A DNA stretch of 58,494 nucleotides. Origin: an uncultured Acetatifactor sp. (GTDB lineage Bacteria; Bacillota; Clostridia; Lachnospirales; Lachnospiraceae). The notes under the pieces were generated by a model. That model was not told the DNA's origin. It saw only the letters and a program-made list of their open reading frames with translations, and did no database searches. The DNA is taken from assembly GCA_947625475.1 (NCBI GenBank), contig CANQOL010000019.1:1-58494 (forward strand). Reading direction: 5' to 3'. The translations under genes were made by a program, and so were the position numbers. Below, piece by piece: positions 16,929 to 24,686 of this stretch; position 1 is the stretch's first letter; the number at the start of each line of letters is the position of its first letter.

Positions 16929-17780
16929 ATGGATAGTTTGAAAACCTTGTATGTGACGGATTTGGACGGAACCCTCTTAAATAAAAGCGCCGCAGTCAGT
17001 CCCCGCAGCTGCGAAATCCTCAACGGACTGATCCGGGACGGTATGCTGCTGACCTATGCGACTGCCCGGTCTCTGTCCTCGGCCTCTCTGGTGACAAGGG
17101 GGCTGTCCCTGTCTGTTCCGGTTATCACCTACAACGGCGCCTTCCTCATGAATCCCAACACGAAAGAAGCACTGGATTTTGTGGGTTTTCGGCAGGATGA
17201 GACCCAAAAGGCCAAAAGGGTGATGGATGAGCTTGGCATCTCGCCCCTTGTGTACGCCGTCATTGGGGGAAGGGAGCAGGTCTCCTGGAATATCTTCAAG
17301 GAAAACGAGGGAATCCAAAACTATTTGAGCCGCAGGAGAGGGGATAAGCGGCTTCGTCCCCTTCGGGGAGAGGAAGAACTGTACGAAGGGGAAATCTTTT
17401 ACTTCACCTGTATCGGGAACAGGGAAGAGCTGCTTCCCTTATATGAGGTTTTCAGAAAAGATCCGGATTACGCCTGTCACTTTCAGAAGGAGCTTTATCA
17501 GCCTGAGCATTGGTGCGAAATCATGCCGGCCCAAGCCACAAAAGAAAAAGCGGTCAGAAAATTAAAGCAGATGCTTGCCTGTGACCAGGTGGTGGCATTT
17601 GGAGATTCCTATAACGACATCCCTCTGTTTCAGATTGCCGACCGATGCTATGCGGTGGAAAATGCAGTGGACGAGCTGAAGGCCCTGGCCACAGGGATCA
17701 TCGAATCCAACGAGCGGGACGGGGTGGCAGAATGGCTGTTGAAAAACGCGGCAGATAAAGGGCAAAAAAAGAATACATAG
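16929..17780 (+). CDS. HAD-superfamily phosphatase of the Cof type
   Basis: A 283-residue hydrolase predicted to dephosphorylate a sugar phosphate or similar cytosolic metabolite. Motif I is DLDGTLLN near the N-terminus, motif II is YATAR, a Lys lies in TKEKAV, and motif IV is AFGDSYNDIPLF, the standard Cof/YidA-type set with a C2 cap domain between. The substrate is unknown. ATG 16929 is the likeliest start; ATG 16917, four codons earlier, falls within the repeat element. A weak GGGG site lies before 16929. Confidence 0.85.
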   Translation: MDSLKTLYVTDLDGTLLNKSAAVSPRSCEILNGLIRDGMLLTYATARSLSSASLVTRGLSLSVPVITYNGAFLMNPNTKEALDFVGFRQDETQKAKRVMDELGISPLVYAVIGGREQVSWNIFKENEGIQNYLSRRRGDKRLRPLRGEEELYEGEIFYFTCIGNREELLPLYEVFRKDPDYACHFQKELYQPEHWCEIMPAQATKEKAVRKLKQMLACDQVVAFGDSYNDIPLFQIADRCYAVENAVDELKALATGIIESNERDGVAEWLLKNAADKGQKKNT

Positions 17781-17846
17781 TGGATTGAGAAAAGAGAAAA
17801 ATACAAAGAGAAACATATAAGCTTACGGAAGAAAGGAGAGATACCC

Positions 17847-18104
17847 ATGAATCCCATCGCACTGTTGGCGCTGAAATCCTCCGTGGATGCGGCCAGATCC
17901 CGGCATCCCAAGTTTATCCAGTTCCTGAAAGCCATCCTGCAAAGTACGCCCCAGGAGGGATCCCTGCTGGAATGCCGGTACGTCACACCCGACGGCCAGG
18001 AACTGAAAACCAATGTTAAACTCACCAAGGAGGATCTGGAGCTGCTGGAAAAGCTGCAGAAGCTGAGAAATCAGCCGCCTAGGAAAGAGGGACAAGATGA
18101 CTGA
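17847..18104 (+). CDS. Small soluble protein, function unknown
   Basis: An 85-residue protein with a good GGAGAG ribosome site. It is predicted mostly helical: a hydrophobic N-terminal helix (about 1-16), a middle hairpin-like part, and a charged C-terminal helix rich in Leu, Glu and Lys. I do not recognise the family. It is the last plus-strand gene before the convergent dtd region. Confidence 0.55.
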   Translation: MNPIALLALKSSVDAARSRHPKFIQFLKAILQSTPQEGSLLECRYVTPDGQELKTNVKLTKEDLELLEKLQKLRNQPPRKEGQDD

Positions 18105-18222
18105 TGCGGATGATTCCGGGACGCTCAGAATTCCCTTTATATGAGATAATTTGTTCGAGATCCAACTATGCGCAAAAGCCAACTTTAACGAATAGTTAGT
18201 GCCGAATAATCACTAAAAATAC

Positions 18223-18251
18223 TTGCGGCAATCCAGAGATTGTGGTATATT
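18223..18251 (+). promoter_or_regulatory. Promoter reading toward the small membrane-peptide gene (antisense)
   Basis: TTGCGG (18223-18228), 17 bases, then TATATT (18246-18251) preceded by TGTGG. No protein gene follows on this strand. The transcript, starting near 18258, would run opposite to the 3' untranslated part and coding end of the tiny gene at 18367-18471. Confidence 0.65.
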
Positions 18252-18257
18252 AAATAT

Positions 18258-18380
18258 AAAGAAGGACATCTGCGCTAACAGATGCCCCACAGGAGCTGCC
18301 GATAGACGGTTAGCCCGATTCATAAGTTTACAGCTAATAGCCGCTTACCTTGTGACGGGATGGCGGCTATTGCTGTGTCT
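18258..18380 (+). ncRNA. Candidate antisense RNA (type I antitoxin-like)
   Basis: This is the predicted transcript of the promoter at 18223-18251. It would fold into a 5' hairpin (CATCTG 18267-18272 with CAGATG 18279-18284), a middle stem around CCGATAGACGG, and a strong 3' hairpin (AATAGCCGC 18336-18344 with GCGGCTATT 18363-18371) that could end transcription in the following T-rich GCTGTGTCTTGTT. The ends are estimates. It is complementary to the tail of the tiny membrane-peptide mRNA, as in type I toxin-antitoxin pairs with convergent 3' ends. Confidence 0.5.
18267..18284 (-). terminator. Intrinsic terminator after dtd and the tiny gene
   Basis: On the minus strand CATCTG pairs with CAGATG around TTAGCG, followed by TCCTTCTTT. 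It would end the transcript carrying the AI-2E transporter, dtd and the membrane-peptide gene. Confidence 0.55.
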
Positions 18381-18471
18381 TGTTACTATCTTTACCAAAA
18401 GAGTATCCGATTCCAAAGCAGGTCAAGCCGAAGCTCAGCACTGCAATCAGTCCCAAATCATGCAGCACCAC
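18367..18471 (-). CDS. Tiny membrane peptide, putative holin-like/type I toxin
   Basis: A 34-residue frame starting at GTG 18471, one base after the dtd stop codon. The next codon is also GTG, and a stop lies just upstream in frame, so no longer start exists. The peptide has a hydrophobic span of about 20 residues (LGLIAVLSFGLTC and on) and a short charged tail (GKDSNKTQQ), the usual shape of small membrane toxins of type I systems. The stop codon lies inside a 9-base-pair stem (18336-18344 with 18363-18371), and an opposing promoter faces it. AGGTT precedes the start; coupling to dtd translation is likely. The toxin role is inferred from shape and context. Confidence 0.55.
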   Translation of the reverse strand: MVLHDLGLIAVLSFGLTCFGIGYSFGKDSNKTQQ

Positions 18472-18472
18472 T

Positions 18473-18928
18473 TCAACCTATCAAATCCTCGGAATCCAGC
18501 CACACCGTAAAGGGCCCGTCATTTACAAGAGAAACCTTCATATCCGCGCCGAAAATACCGTGCTGTACAGGGGTTCCGGTGAGTTCTTCACATTTTTGAA
18601 GAATATATTCATAGATTCGGTTTGCCGTTTCCGGCTGGCCGGCACGGACAAAGGAGGGACGGTTTCCTTTTTTGCAGTCTGCATACAGAGTAAATTGTGA
18701 AATAATTAACAATCTGCCGTTCACATCCTTTAAGGCAAGATTTGTCTTTCCGTTCCCGTCCTCAAAAATTCGCAGATTGACCAGCTTTCTAACCATTTTA
18801 TCCGCTGTTTCAGGGGTGTCTGCGGCGCCGATGCCGGCCAGGACCAGCAGTCCCCTATCTATGGCCCCCACGGTTTTGCCGTCCACATCCACCTGTGCTT
18901 TTGTCACTCTCTGTATTACAAAACGCAT
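18473..18928 (-). CDS. dtd: D-aminoacyl-tRNA deacylase Dtd
   Basis: A 151-residue homodimeric enzyme that removes D-amino acids (and glycine from tRNA-Ala) wrongly attached to tRNA. The family signatures are present: [17 protein letters not shown] near the middle and [12 protein letters not shown] near the C-terminus, the latter with Phe where Val is common. A GGAGAG site precedes ATG 18928. It starts 14 bases after the AI-2E-type transporter gene and ends one base before the tiny membrane-peptide frame. Confidence 0.95.
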   Translation of the reverse strand: MRFVIQRVTKAQVDVDGKTVGAIDRGLLVLAGIGAADTPETADKMVRKLVNLRIFEDGNGKTNLALKDVNGRLLIISQFTLYADCKKGNRPSFVRAGQPETANRIYEYILQKCEELTGTPVQHGIFGADMKVSLVNDGPFTVWLDSEDLIG

Positions 18929-18942
18929 TCTCTCCCGCTCTC

Positions 18943-20400
18943 CTACTCTCCCGCCCGGTCTGCGGATTCTGCCGCGCTCCCCGGGGCGCTGCTGCTGTCC
19001 GCCTGGGGATTCCCTTCAGACTCTTTCTTCTCCCGGGAATCGGCGCAGCGGTATCTCCATTCCTCCGTATCGCTGATAAAGCGCTGGCCGGAGCGCAGCT
19101 CCTGGTCAGGGGCTGCTTCCTGCCCTCTTCTTCTCCTGGCAGGCTTCTCCTTCCGGGGCTGGATCCCGTCATCCGTGATATACTCGATATCCGAATAGCT
19201 TTCGGTGGACAGGGGCATTTTTTTCTTCAGGAGCGCTTCATTCACATTGGAGCGGATGGCGGCATAGATGACGGCGAACAGAGGGACGCCCACTATCATG
19301 CCGAAAACTCCGAAAAAGCCTCCGAAGAAGGTAATGGAAAAAATCACCCAGAAGCTGGCCAGGCCGGTGGAATTGCCCAAAATCTTGGGGCCGATCAAAT
19401 TACCGTCCAGCTGCTGCAGGAACAGCACGAAGAGGGCGAAATAAACTGCGTCCATGGGCTGGGTGGGATTGACGACAAACACCAGGACAACACTGGGGAT
19501 CCCGCCCAGGAAGGGCCCGAAAAAGGGAATGATATTAGTCACGCCGATGATCACGCTGACCAGCATGGCGTAGGGGGTGTGCAGCAGGGAGGTGCCCACA
19601 AAGCAGAGCACGCCGATAATCAGGGAATCCAAAATCTTTCCGCTGATAAAGCCGGAAAAGGTCTTGTGGGCAAAGCGCACATTGTTGATCAGAACGTTTG
19701 CCCCGTCCCGCTCAAAGACTGCGTAGGTCAGCTTTTTTGCCTGGGTGGCAAAGGTTTCCTTGCTCGCCAGAATATAGATGGAGATAATCAATCCCAAAAT
19801 AAAATTCCAGAGCACCTTGAGGAAATTGATGACGCTCAGGGAGACGGTCATGAGCAGTTCGCTGGATTTGCGCAGCACCGTGTTGTTCAGGAAATTTTCC
19901 AGCTCCCCCGAATAGCGGTCGATCAGCTCCGCCACATACTGCTGGATGGAGGGATTGTTCTCCAGCAGCCGGTTCAGCCAGGTGGTAAAGTTATTCACAT
20001 AGCTGTCAAAGTTGGACACAATGTTCTGGATGCTTGGCACGATCTGGGACAGCAGCATGCGGAACAAAAGCTGTATAATAAAGCAGATTAGGCATAAAGT
20101 GATCAGGATGCTGCCCCCCCGCAGAAGCCTCCTGGCCTTGGCAGTGACCTGTTTGGCCCGAAGCCCGTACAGGGGAAGAAGGATGCGTTGTTCAATGGAA
20201 TTGAGCACCGGCGTGAGCAGGTAGGCAAGGATAATGCCGAACATCACAGGCATCAGGACGCCGTTTAAAGTATTTATGGCAGTCTTGATATTGGAACCGT
20301 GAAACAGCAGATAGTAAAACAAAATCCCGCCGCAGACAACCAGCAGCGCAGTTACGCCCATACGCACATATGTGTTCTTCCACTTGATTTTCAAAGTCAT
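18943..20400 (-). CDS. AI-2E family transporter
   Basis: A 485-residue membrane protein of the AI-2E (PerM) family, with about eight helices: two near the N-terminus, a long amphipathic region (about 115-185), and a conserved C-terminal half containing [17 protein letters not shown] and [14 protein letters not shown]. Members have been linked to autoinducer-2 export or to sodium/proton exchange; the substrate here is unknown. The last 90 or so residues are a charged, low-complexity cytoplasmic tail rich in Arg, Glu and Ser. ATG 20400 has AGAGG only 3 bases upstream, so a start at Met14 is possible. It leads the dtd transcript. Confidence 0.88.
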   Translation of the reverse strand: MTLKIKWKNTYVRMGVTALLVVCGGILFYYLLFHGSNIKTAINTLNGVLMPVMFGIILAYLLTPVLNSIEQRILLPLYGLRAKQVTAKARRLLRGGSILITLCLICFIIQLLFRMLLSQIVPSIQNIVSNFDSYVNNFTTWLNRLLENNPSIQQYVAELIDRYSGELENFLNNTVLRKSSELLMTVSLSVINFLKVLWNFILGLIISIYILASKETFATQAKKLTYAVFERDGANVLINNVRFAHKTFSGFISGKILDSLIIGVLCFVGTSLLHTPYAMLVSVIIGVTNIIPFFGPFLGGIPSVVLVFVVNPTQPMDAVYFALFVLFLQQLDGNLIGPKILGNSTGLASFWVIFSITFFGGFFGVFGMIVGVPLFAVIYAAIRSNVNEALLKKKMPLSTESYSDIEYITDDGIQPRKEKPARRRRGQEAAPDQELRSGQRFISDTEEWRYRCADSREKKESEGNPQADSSSAPGSAAESADRAGE

Positions 20401-20426
20401 ATCCTCTTTTCTGTGTGATTATTTCT

Positions 20427-20455
20427 ATCATACACTGAAAAGAGAGATATCACAA
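20427..20455 (-). promoter_or_regulatory. Promoter of the AI-2E transporter-dtd transcript
   Basis: On the minus strand TTGTGA (20455-20450), 17 bases, TATGAT (20432-20427). The predicted start is about 20 bases before the transporter start codon. Confidence 0.7.
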
Positions 20456-20485
20456 GTATTCTGTCCTTAAGTTTTGCAATATTTT

Positions 20486-21085
20486 TTATAATTTGCTGTA
20501 GGGCGCAAGCTCCAGGCGGATGAAATATCCCTGATCGTGCTGGCAGACCGGACAGGAGGCAGGCGCGGAGAGCCCCTTAAACACATAGCCGCAGTTTAAA
20601 CACATCCACTCCACCTCCACATCCGACACAAAGAGCTTTCCCTCCCCCATGAGTCTGGCAAAATGGCCGAAGCGGTCGCCGTGAGTCTTTTCAATCCCGG
20701 CAATCAGGTGAAAGGAGGCCGCAATCCGATCAAAGCCCTCTTCCCTGGCCTTGTCTCCGAAAGCCTTGTAAACCGGGTCATGTTCCTCATATTCGTTGTG
20801 CTGGGCCATGCGCAGCAGATCGTATACGTTCTCGGAGATATCCACCGGATACCCGCCGTCAATAAAGATAGTTTCCCCCGCCATCTCGCGCAGATGTCTG
20901 TAGAAGATCTCCGCGTGTTCCTTCTCCTGGGCGGCGGTGAATCCGAAGACTGCGCTGATCACGTGCAGACCGTTCTTTTGGGCCTGAGAGGCCGCAAAGG
21001 TATAGCGGTTTCGCGCCTGGCTCTCCCCTGCGAAGGCACGCATCAGATTCTCTTTGGTCTGACTGGTTTTAAAATCCACTGACAT
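20486..21085 (-). CDS. rbr: Rubrerythrin
   Basis: A 199-residue non-haem iron protein that reduces hydrogen peroxide in anaerobes. The N-terminal ferritin-like domain carries the di-iron ligands in AGESQARNRY, QEKEHAEIFY and EKTHGDRF. The C-terminal rubredoxin domain has the FeS4 cysteines in CLNCGY and CPVC. I chose ATG 21085 because GGAG lies 7 bases upstream; an in-frame ATG two codons earlier overlaps that spacing. The leader ends in a copy of the intergenic repeat (21095-21115). It is divergent from ttcA. Confidence 0.95.
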   Translation of the reverse strand: MSVDFKTSQTKENLMRAFAGESQARNRYTFAASQAQKNGLHVISAVFGFTAAQEKEHAEIFYRHLREMAGETIFIDGGYPVDISENVYDLLRMAQHNEYEEHDPVYKAFGDKAREEGFDRIAASFHLIAGIEKTHGDRFGHFARLMGEGKLFVSDVEVEWMCLNCGYVFKGLSAPASCPVCQHDQGYFIRLELAPYSKL

Positions 21086-21094
21086 ATCCATTCT

Positions 21095-21115
21095 CCATTC
21101 CGGAGCGCTTTGCGC
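21095..21115 (-). repeat. Copy of the 21-base repeat end
   Basis: This is an exact inverted match to 16900-16920. It contains the palindrome GCGCAAAGCGC and ends in CCGGAATGG right at the rubrerythrin ribosome site. A related variant (CCATTCCGG then GCGCAAATCCGCGC) lies at 35575-35596, just upstream of lspA. Confidence 0.7.
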
Positions 21116-21163
21116 TCTCTAAATAATATGCTTCCAAATGAGGACCTTTATGCAAAAGAACTC

Positions 21164-21192
21164 TTGTCTGCGGGCCTGAAAAAGGGTAAAAT
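21164..21192 (+). promoter_or_regulatory. Promoter of ttcA
   Basis: TTGTCT (21164-21169), 17 bases, TAAAAT (21187-21192). Transcription would start about 45 bases before ttcA. Confidence 0.6.
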
Positions 21193-21242
21193 AGAAACGG
21201 TGCGGGAATCATTTGAAAACGCGCTCTGAAACGGAGTAAACT

Positions 21243-21980
21243 ATGAAATTACAACAGGTTTTAAGTCAGGTCCGCCGGGCGGCGGATGATTACGGCATGA
21301 TCCGCCCGGGAGACCATATTGCGGTGGGGATATCCGGCGGGAAGGATTCCCTGACGCTGCTGACGGCCCTGGCCGAGCTGCGGCGCTTCTACCCCGCCTC
21401 CTTTTCCCTCTCCGCGGTCACGGTGGATCTTGGCTTTGACAATCTGAATCTGGAGGCCATCCGGGAGCTCTGTCACAGGCTGGAGGTCCCCTACCGAATT
21501 GTAAAGACGGATATCGGGGATATCGTATTCCGCCAGAGGAAGGAAACCAATCCCTGCGCTCTCTGCGCCAAGATGCGCAAGGGCGCCCTCAACAGAACGG
21601 TTCTGGAGATGGGCTGCAACAAAGTGGCCTATGCCCATCACCGGGACGACGTGGTGGAAACCATGCTTATGTCCCTGATCTTTGAGGGCAGGATCCATAC
21701 CTTCTCCCCGGTGACATACCTGGACCGGACGGGGCTCACCGTCATACGGCCCCTGATGTATATGAAGGAGGCGGATGTGATCGGCTTTGTGAACCGCAGC
21801 AATCTTCCGGTGGTCAAAAGCCCCTGCCCTGCCGACGGCCACACCAAACGGGAATATGTCAAAAACCTTCTGCGGCAGCTGAACCGGGAAAATCCCGGCG
21901 TCGCAGAGCGCATGTTTACAGCCATCAAAAACGGGAATCTGAAAGGATGGTCAGACAGCTATGGCAGTGATCAAAAATGA
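21243..21980 (+). CDS. ttcA: tRNA 2-thiocytidine synthetase-like protein TtcA
   Basis: A 245-residue PP-loop ATPase of the TtcA/TtuA group, which adds sulfur to cytidine-32 of certain tRNAs. The PP-loop SGGKDSL is near residue 31, and the iron-sulfur-binding pair CALC is near residue 101 in NPCALCAKMRKG. A later conserved segment has HHRDDVVETMLM. A third cysteine (PCPADGHTKRE) may complete the cluster. GGAG lies 7 bases before ATG 21243. The last 20 bases overlap the recombinase gene. Confidence 0.88.
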   Translation: MKLQQVLSQVRRAADDYGMIRPGDHIAVGISGGKDSLTLLTALAELRRFYPASFSLSAVTVDLGFDNLNLEAIRELCHRLEVPYRIVKTDIGDIVFRQRKETNPCALCAKMRKGALNRTVLEMGCNKVAYAHHRDDVVETMLMSLIFEGRIHTFSPVTYLDRTGLTVIRPLMYMKEADVIGFVNRSNLPVVKSPCPADGHTKREYVKNLLRQLNRENPGVAERMFTAIKNGNLKGWSDSYGSDQK

Positions 21981-23019
21981 CAATTACCACGAAGAGCAAA
22001 ACAGACAGAATATTTTGAAGATGCGGGCGGTGCTGGAGACGCTCCCCCCTTTCTGCCGGGATTTTTTCCGGGGCATTGAGGATTACACCTCCAGCCGCAC
22101 CCGGCTGGCCTATGCCTACGATCTGCGCATGTTCTTTGAATTTCTCCATGAGAAGAACCCTCTCTGCGCCCAGACCGAGATCCGCCAGTACCGGCTGGAG
22201 ATCTTAGACCAGATCACCAGGCAGGATATTCTGGAATATCTGGAGTATGTCTCCCTCTACCGGAAGGAGGGCAAGGAGATCATCAATGAGGAGCTGGCAA
22301 AGAGCCGCAAGCTATCCTCGCTGCGCAGCTTCTACAATTTCTTCTATGAGAACGAGCAGATCCAGAAAAACCCGGCGGCTCTGGTGCCCCTGCCCAAAAA
22401 ACATGAGAAGGCCATCGTCCGCCTGGAGCCCAACGAGGTGGCCATCCTGCTGGATCAGGTGGAGGACGGAGCCAAGCTCACCAAAAAGGAGCTGGAATAC
22501 CACAAAAAGACAAAGCTGCGGGATGTGGCGCTGCTCACTCTCCTGCTGGGCACCGGCATCCGTGTGTCCGAGTGTGTGGGCCTGGATCTGCAGGACGTAA
22601 ATTTTGATGTGAACGGGATTAAGATCCGCCGCAAGGGAGGCTATGAGGCCGTGATCTATTTTGGGGATGAGGTGGAGACGGCTCTGCTGGACTATCTGGA
22701 AGAGCGGGAGCATATGGTTCCCGAGGAAGGCCATGAAAACGCCCTCTTCCTATCCCTGCAGAACCGGAGGCTCAGCGTGCGCGCCGTGGAAAACCTGGTT
22801 AAAAAATACGCCTCACGGGTCACCACTCTGAAAAAGATCACTCCGCACAAGCTGCGCAGCACCTACGGCACCTCTCTCTACCAGGAGACCGGCGATATCT
22901 ATCTGGTGGCGGATGTGCTGGGTCACAAGGACGTGAACACCACCCGGAAGCACTACGCCGCCCAGGAGGACGAGAGACGCCGCAGCGCGGCCAATATTGT
23001 AAAGCTCCGGGGAAAATAA
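21961..23019 (+). CDS. Tyrosine recombinase, XerC/D-like
   Basis: A 352-residue site-specific recombinase. A SAM-like N-terminal DNA-binding domain (about 28-150) precedes a catalytic domain with all expected residues: Arg in GTGIRVSE, Lys in RRKGGYE, His/Arg in TPHKLRST, His in LGHKDVNTT and the nucleophile Tyr in RKHYAAQ. The catalytic part is longer than in standard XerC because of an inserted helix (about 170-185). No phage or transposon genes are nearby and it sits downstream of ttcA, so a chromosomal role (such as dimer resolution) is more likely than an integrase role. That is inference. Confidence 0.82.
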   Translation: MAVIKNDNYHEEQNRQNILKMRAVLETLPPFCRDFFRGIEDYTSSRTRLAYAYDLRMFFEFLHEKNPLCAQTEIRQYRLEILDQITRQDILEYLEYVSLYRKEGKEIINEELAKSRKLSSLRSFYNFFYENEQIQKNPAALVPLPKKHEKAIVRLEPNEVAILLDQVEDGAKLTKKELEYHKKTKLRDVALLTLLLGTGIRVSECVGLDLQDVNFDVNGIKIRRKGGYEAVIYFGDEVETALLDYLEEREHMVPEEGHENALFLSLQNRRLSVRAVENLVKKYASRVTTLKKITPHKLRSTYGTSLYQETGDIYLVADVLGHKDVNTTRKHYAAQEDERRRSAANIVKLRGK

Positions 23020-23066
23020 AACAGATCCGAACCGCTTCCCCCCAGGGATATCGGTTCGGATCTGTT
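23020..23066. terminator. Bidirectional terminator between recombinase and tRNA-Ala
   Basis: Perfect 14-base stem: arms 23020-23033 and 23053-23066 (AACAGATCCGAACC and its complement), loop 19. It begins one base after the recombinase stop and would also end the tRNA transcript from the other side. Confidence 0.7.
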
Positions 23067-23072
23067 ATGTTC

Positions 23073-23145
23073 TGGAGACAACGGGATTCGAACCCGCGAC
23101 CTTTGCGTTGCGAACGCAACGCTCTCCCAGCTGAGCTATGTCCCC
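23073..23145 (-). tRNA. tRNA-Ala (anticodon CGC)
   Basis: A 73-base cloverleaf. The acceptor stem GGGGACA pairs with TGTCTCC and contains the G3-U70 pair that identifies alanine tRNA. The D arm is GCTC...GAGC. The anticodon stem TTGCG/CGCAA closes loop TTCGCAA, giving anticodon CGC for codon GCG. The T arm GCGGG/CCCGT carries TTCGAAT. The discriminator base is A and CCA is not encoded. Anticodon CGC fits the GC-rich codon use of the window. Confidence 0.95.
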
Positions 23146-23209
23146 CTATGTATATGCCTGCCGAACAGGCTGCAACAGGCCGCACCGGCCTCTCAGCGCT
23201 TACTTGTAT

Positions 23210-23238
23210 ATATTACCACTAACCGGCTGGGATTTCAA
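23210..23238 (-). promoter_or_regulatory. Promoter of tRNA-Ala
   Basis: On the minus strand TTGAAA (23238-23233), 17 bases, TAATAT (23215-23210). The leader to the tRNA is about 58 bases and can form a GC-rich hairpin. Confidence 0.72.
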
Positions 23239-23269
23239 GATTTTTTTCGATAGTTATTTTTCAATTTTT

Positions 23270-23683
23270 TCAATAGTTATTTTGCGGTCCCTCGGGGACG
23301 GCCGCATCCGAGTAATAAGGTACGATCAGAAGCTGCCCTGCCTTCAGCTCCCGGCTGCTTAAATGATTGATGCCGGCCACCTCGTCCATGTAGTCGCGGG
23401 TGCTTTTGTAGTGCTCTGCGTCCCCATAGGTCTGGGCAATATCCCAGAGGGTATCCCCATACTTGACCTCAATGCAGTCAAAATATTTGAGGGAAAGTTT
23501 TTCCAGGCCGGTATCCGCCCTGGCGGTATTGGAAAGCCACGAAAACGCAAAAACCAGCATGACAAGCACTGCGGCAAGCGTGAGAATCACCCGCTGACGG
23601 ATCTGGCGCTGGCGCAGGATCCTTCTCTTGTAATTCCGGTAAGCTCTCTCATCCTCAAAAAGCAGTCTTCTGGCTGTATTCAT
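23270..23683 (-). CDS. yneA: LysM protein, YneA-like SOS cell-division suppressor
   Basis: A 137-residue protein with a basic cytoplasmic N-terminus, one membrane helix (about 33-51), and a C-terminal LysM domain (YGDTLWDIAQ ... LKAGQLLIVPY) that would bind peptidoglycan. This is the layout of Bacillus YneA, which blocks division during DNA damage, and its position divergent from lexA is the same. Two LexA boxes lie at its promoter. The identification rests on architecture, location and operators rather than on close sequence match. Confidence 0.82.
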   Translation of the reverse strand: MNTARRLLFEDERAYRNYKRRILRQRQIRQRVILTLAAVLVMLVFAFSWLSNTARADTGLEKLSLKYFDCIEVKYGDTLWDIAQTYGDAEHYKSTRDYMDEVAGINHLSSRELKAGQLLIVPYYSDAAVPEGPQNNY

Positions 23684-23751
23684 ACTCTTTCCTCCCCATT
23701 CTCCGGAAGCCCCTCACGGGCCCTTTTTCATAGAAGCCGAAACAATGTTCG

Positions 23752-23763
23752 GAACGTTTGTTC
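23752..23763. promoter_or_regulatory. LexA box 1 (perfect)
   Basis: GAACGTTTGTTC fits the Bacillota SOS consensus GAAC-N4-GTTC exactly. It lies just downstream of the predicted yneA transcription start. Confidence 0.85.
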
Positions 23764-23774
23764 TGCTTAAGGCT

Positions 23775-23803
23775 ATTATATCGAACATATATTCTGATGT
23801 CAA
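23775..23803 (-). promoter_or_regulatory. Consensus promoter of yneA with a LexA box inside
   Basis: On the minus strand TTGACA (23803-23798), 17 bases, TATAAT (23780-23775), a perfect sigma-A promoter. The spacer contains a near-perfect LexA box (GAACATATATTC on the plus strand, 23783-23794), so bound LexA would exclude polymerase. Confidence 0.88.
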
Positions 23804-23836
23804 GAAAAAAAGCAACAAAAATCGAACATATTTTTG

Positions 23837-23875
23837 GAATATATGTTTGCTTTTTGCACGATTCTGTGTTAAACT
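23837..23875 (+). promoter_or_regulatory. lexA promoter with overlapping LexA-box-like site
   Basis: TTGCTT (23847-23852), 17 bases, TAAACT (23870-23875). A degenerate box GAATATATGTTT (23837-23848) overlaps the -35. A half-site GAACATAT at 23824 makes a wider palindrome with it. This fits autoregulation of lexA. Confidence 0.65.
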
Positions 23876-23929
23876 GAATGTAGTAAACGGGTGTGTGCGT
23901 TCGCACTTTCAGAGTAAGGAGGCTGTGAC

Positions 23930-24547
23930 ATGGGATACGGCAAGATTACTGCGAAACAGCAGGAGATTCTTGATTATATTAAGGATGAGATTTTAAGCAG
24001 GGGATATCCTCCCACCGTGAGGGAGATCTGTGAAACAGTGCATTTAAAGTCCACCTCTTCCGTCCACTCTCATCTGGAAACGCTTGAGAAAAACGGGTAT
24101 ATACGCCGCGATCCCACCAAGCCAAGAGCCATCGAGATTTGTGACGACAGCTTTCAGGTAGTCCGCACCGAGATGGTAAGCCTTCCCATCGTGGGAAATG
24201 TAGCCGCCGGACAGCCCATTCTGGCCCAGGAGAATATCGAGTCCTACTTCCCTGTCCCCGCGGAGATGGTTCCCCGGGGAGAATCCTTTATTTTAAAGGT
24301 TCGGGGCGATTCCATGATAAACGCCGGCATCTTCAGCGGGGATCACATTTTTGTCAATGTGTGCCGCACCGCCGAGAACGGGGACATGGTGGTCGCCCTG
24401 GTGGATGACTCCGCCACGGTAAAGACCTTCTACAGGGAAAAGGGCCATATCCGCCTTCAGCCTGAGAACGATTACATGGAGCCCATCATCGTGGATGACT
24501 GTACCATCCTCGGCAAGGTGTTCGGAGTATACCGCTTTTACCGCTGA
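23930..24547 (+). CDS. lexA: SOS repressor LexA
   Basis: A 205-residue repressor-protease that holds down DNA-damage genes until RecA filaments trigger its self-cleavage. The N-terminal winged helix (about 1-66) contains YPPTVREIC and [12 protein letters not shown]. The cleavage site Ala93-Gly94 is in NVAAGQP. The catalytic pair is Ser128 (GDSMINAG) and Lys165 (ATVKTFY). AAGGAGG precedes ATG 23930. It is divergent from yneA across a 246-base region carrying the LexA boxes. Confidence 0.97.
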   Translation: MGYGKITAKQQEILDYIKDEILSRGYPPTVREICETVHLKSTSSVHSHLETLEKNGYIRRDPTKPRAIEICDDSFQVVRTEMVSLPIVGNVAAGQPILAQENIESYFPVPAEMVPRGESFILKVRGDSMINAGIFSGDHIFVNVCRTAENGDMVVALVDDSATVKTFYREKGHIRLQPENDYMEPIIVDDCTILGKVFGVYRFYR

Positions 24548-24613
24548 CGGGACGTTTGAAATAATTTAAAATTTTCGGCCGCCCGCCGCATATTTTTTTC
24601 TTGTCCGGCCATA

Positions 24614-24673
24614 CTACCTAAAGGATTCACATATCGAATCCGGAGGCGCAATCACGCAAATCCGGGTCGGTAG
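24614..24673 (+). promoter_or_regulatory. Candidate structured leader of the DUF378 gene
   Basis: A possible three-way junction. The outer stem CTACC (24614-24618) pairs with GGTAG (24669-24673). Hairpin 1 is GGATTC (24623-24628) with GAATCC (24636-24641). Hairpin 2 is CGGA (24641-24644) with TCCG (24661-24664), one base being shared with hairpin 1. The ribosome site begins 2 bases after it. I cannot match it to a known riboswitch class. Confidence 0.35.
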
Positions 24674-24686
24674 ATTGGAGGACAAT

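Noticed and set aside
18109..18222. Small plus-strand gene in the gap after 18104
   Set aside because: No frame of useful length with a ribosome site was found. Only a weak inverted repeat (TTAGTG 18196-18201 with CACTAA 18211-18216) is visible.
21961..23019. Phage or integrative-element integrase
   Set aside because: No phage genes, direct repeats or attachment duplications were seen, even though a tRNA gene lies next to it. Its overlap with ttcA suggests a resident gene.
24600..24680. Cyclic di-GMP riboswitch
   Set aside because: ACGCAAA and GGGTC are reminiscent of the class I consensus, but the order and the paired elements do not fit.
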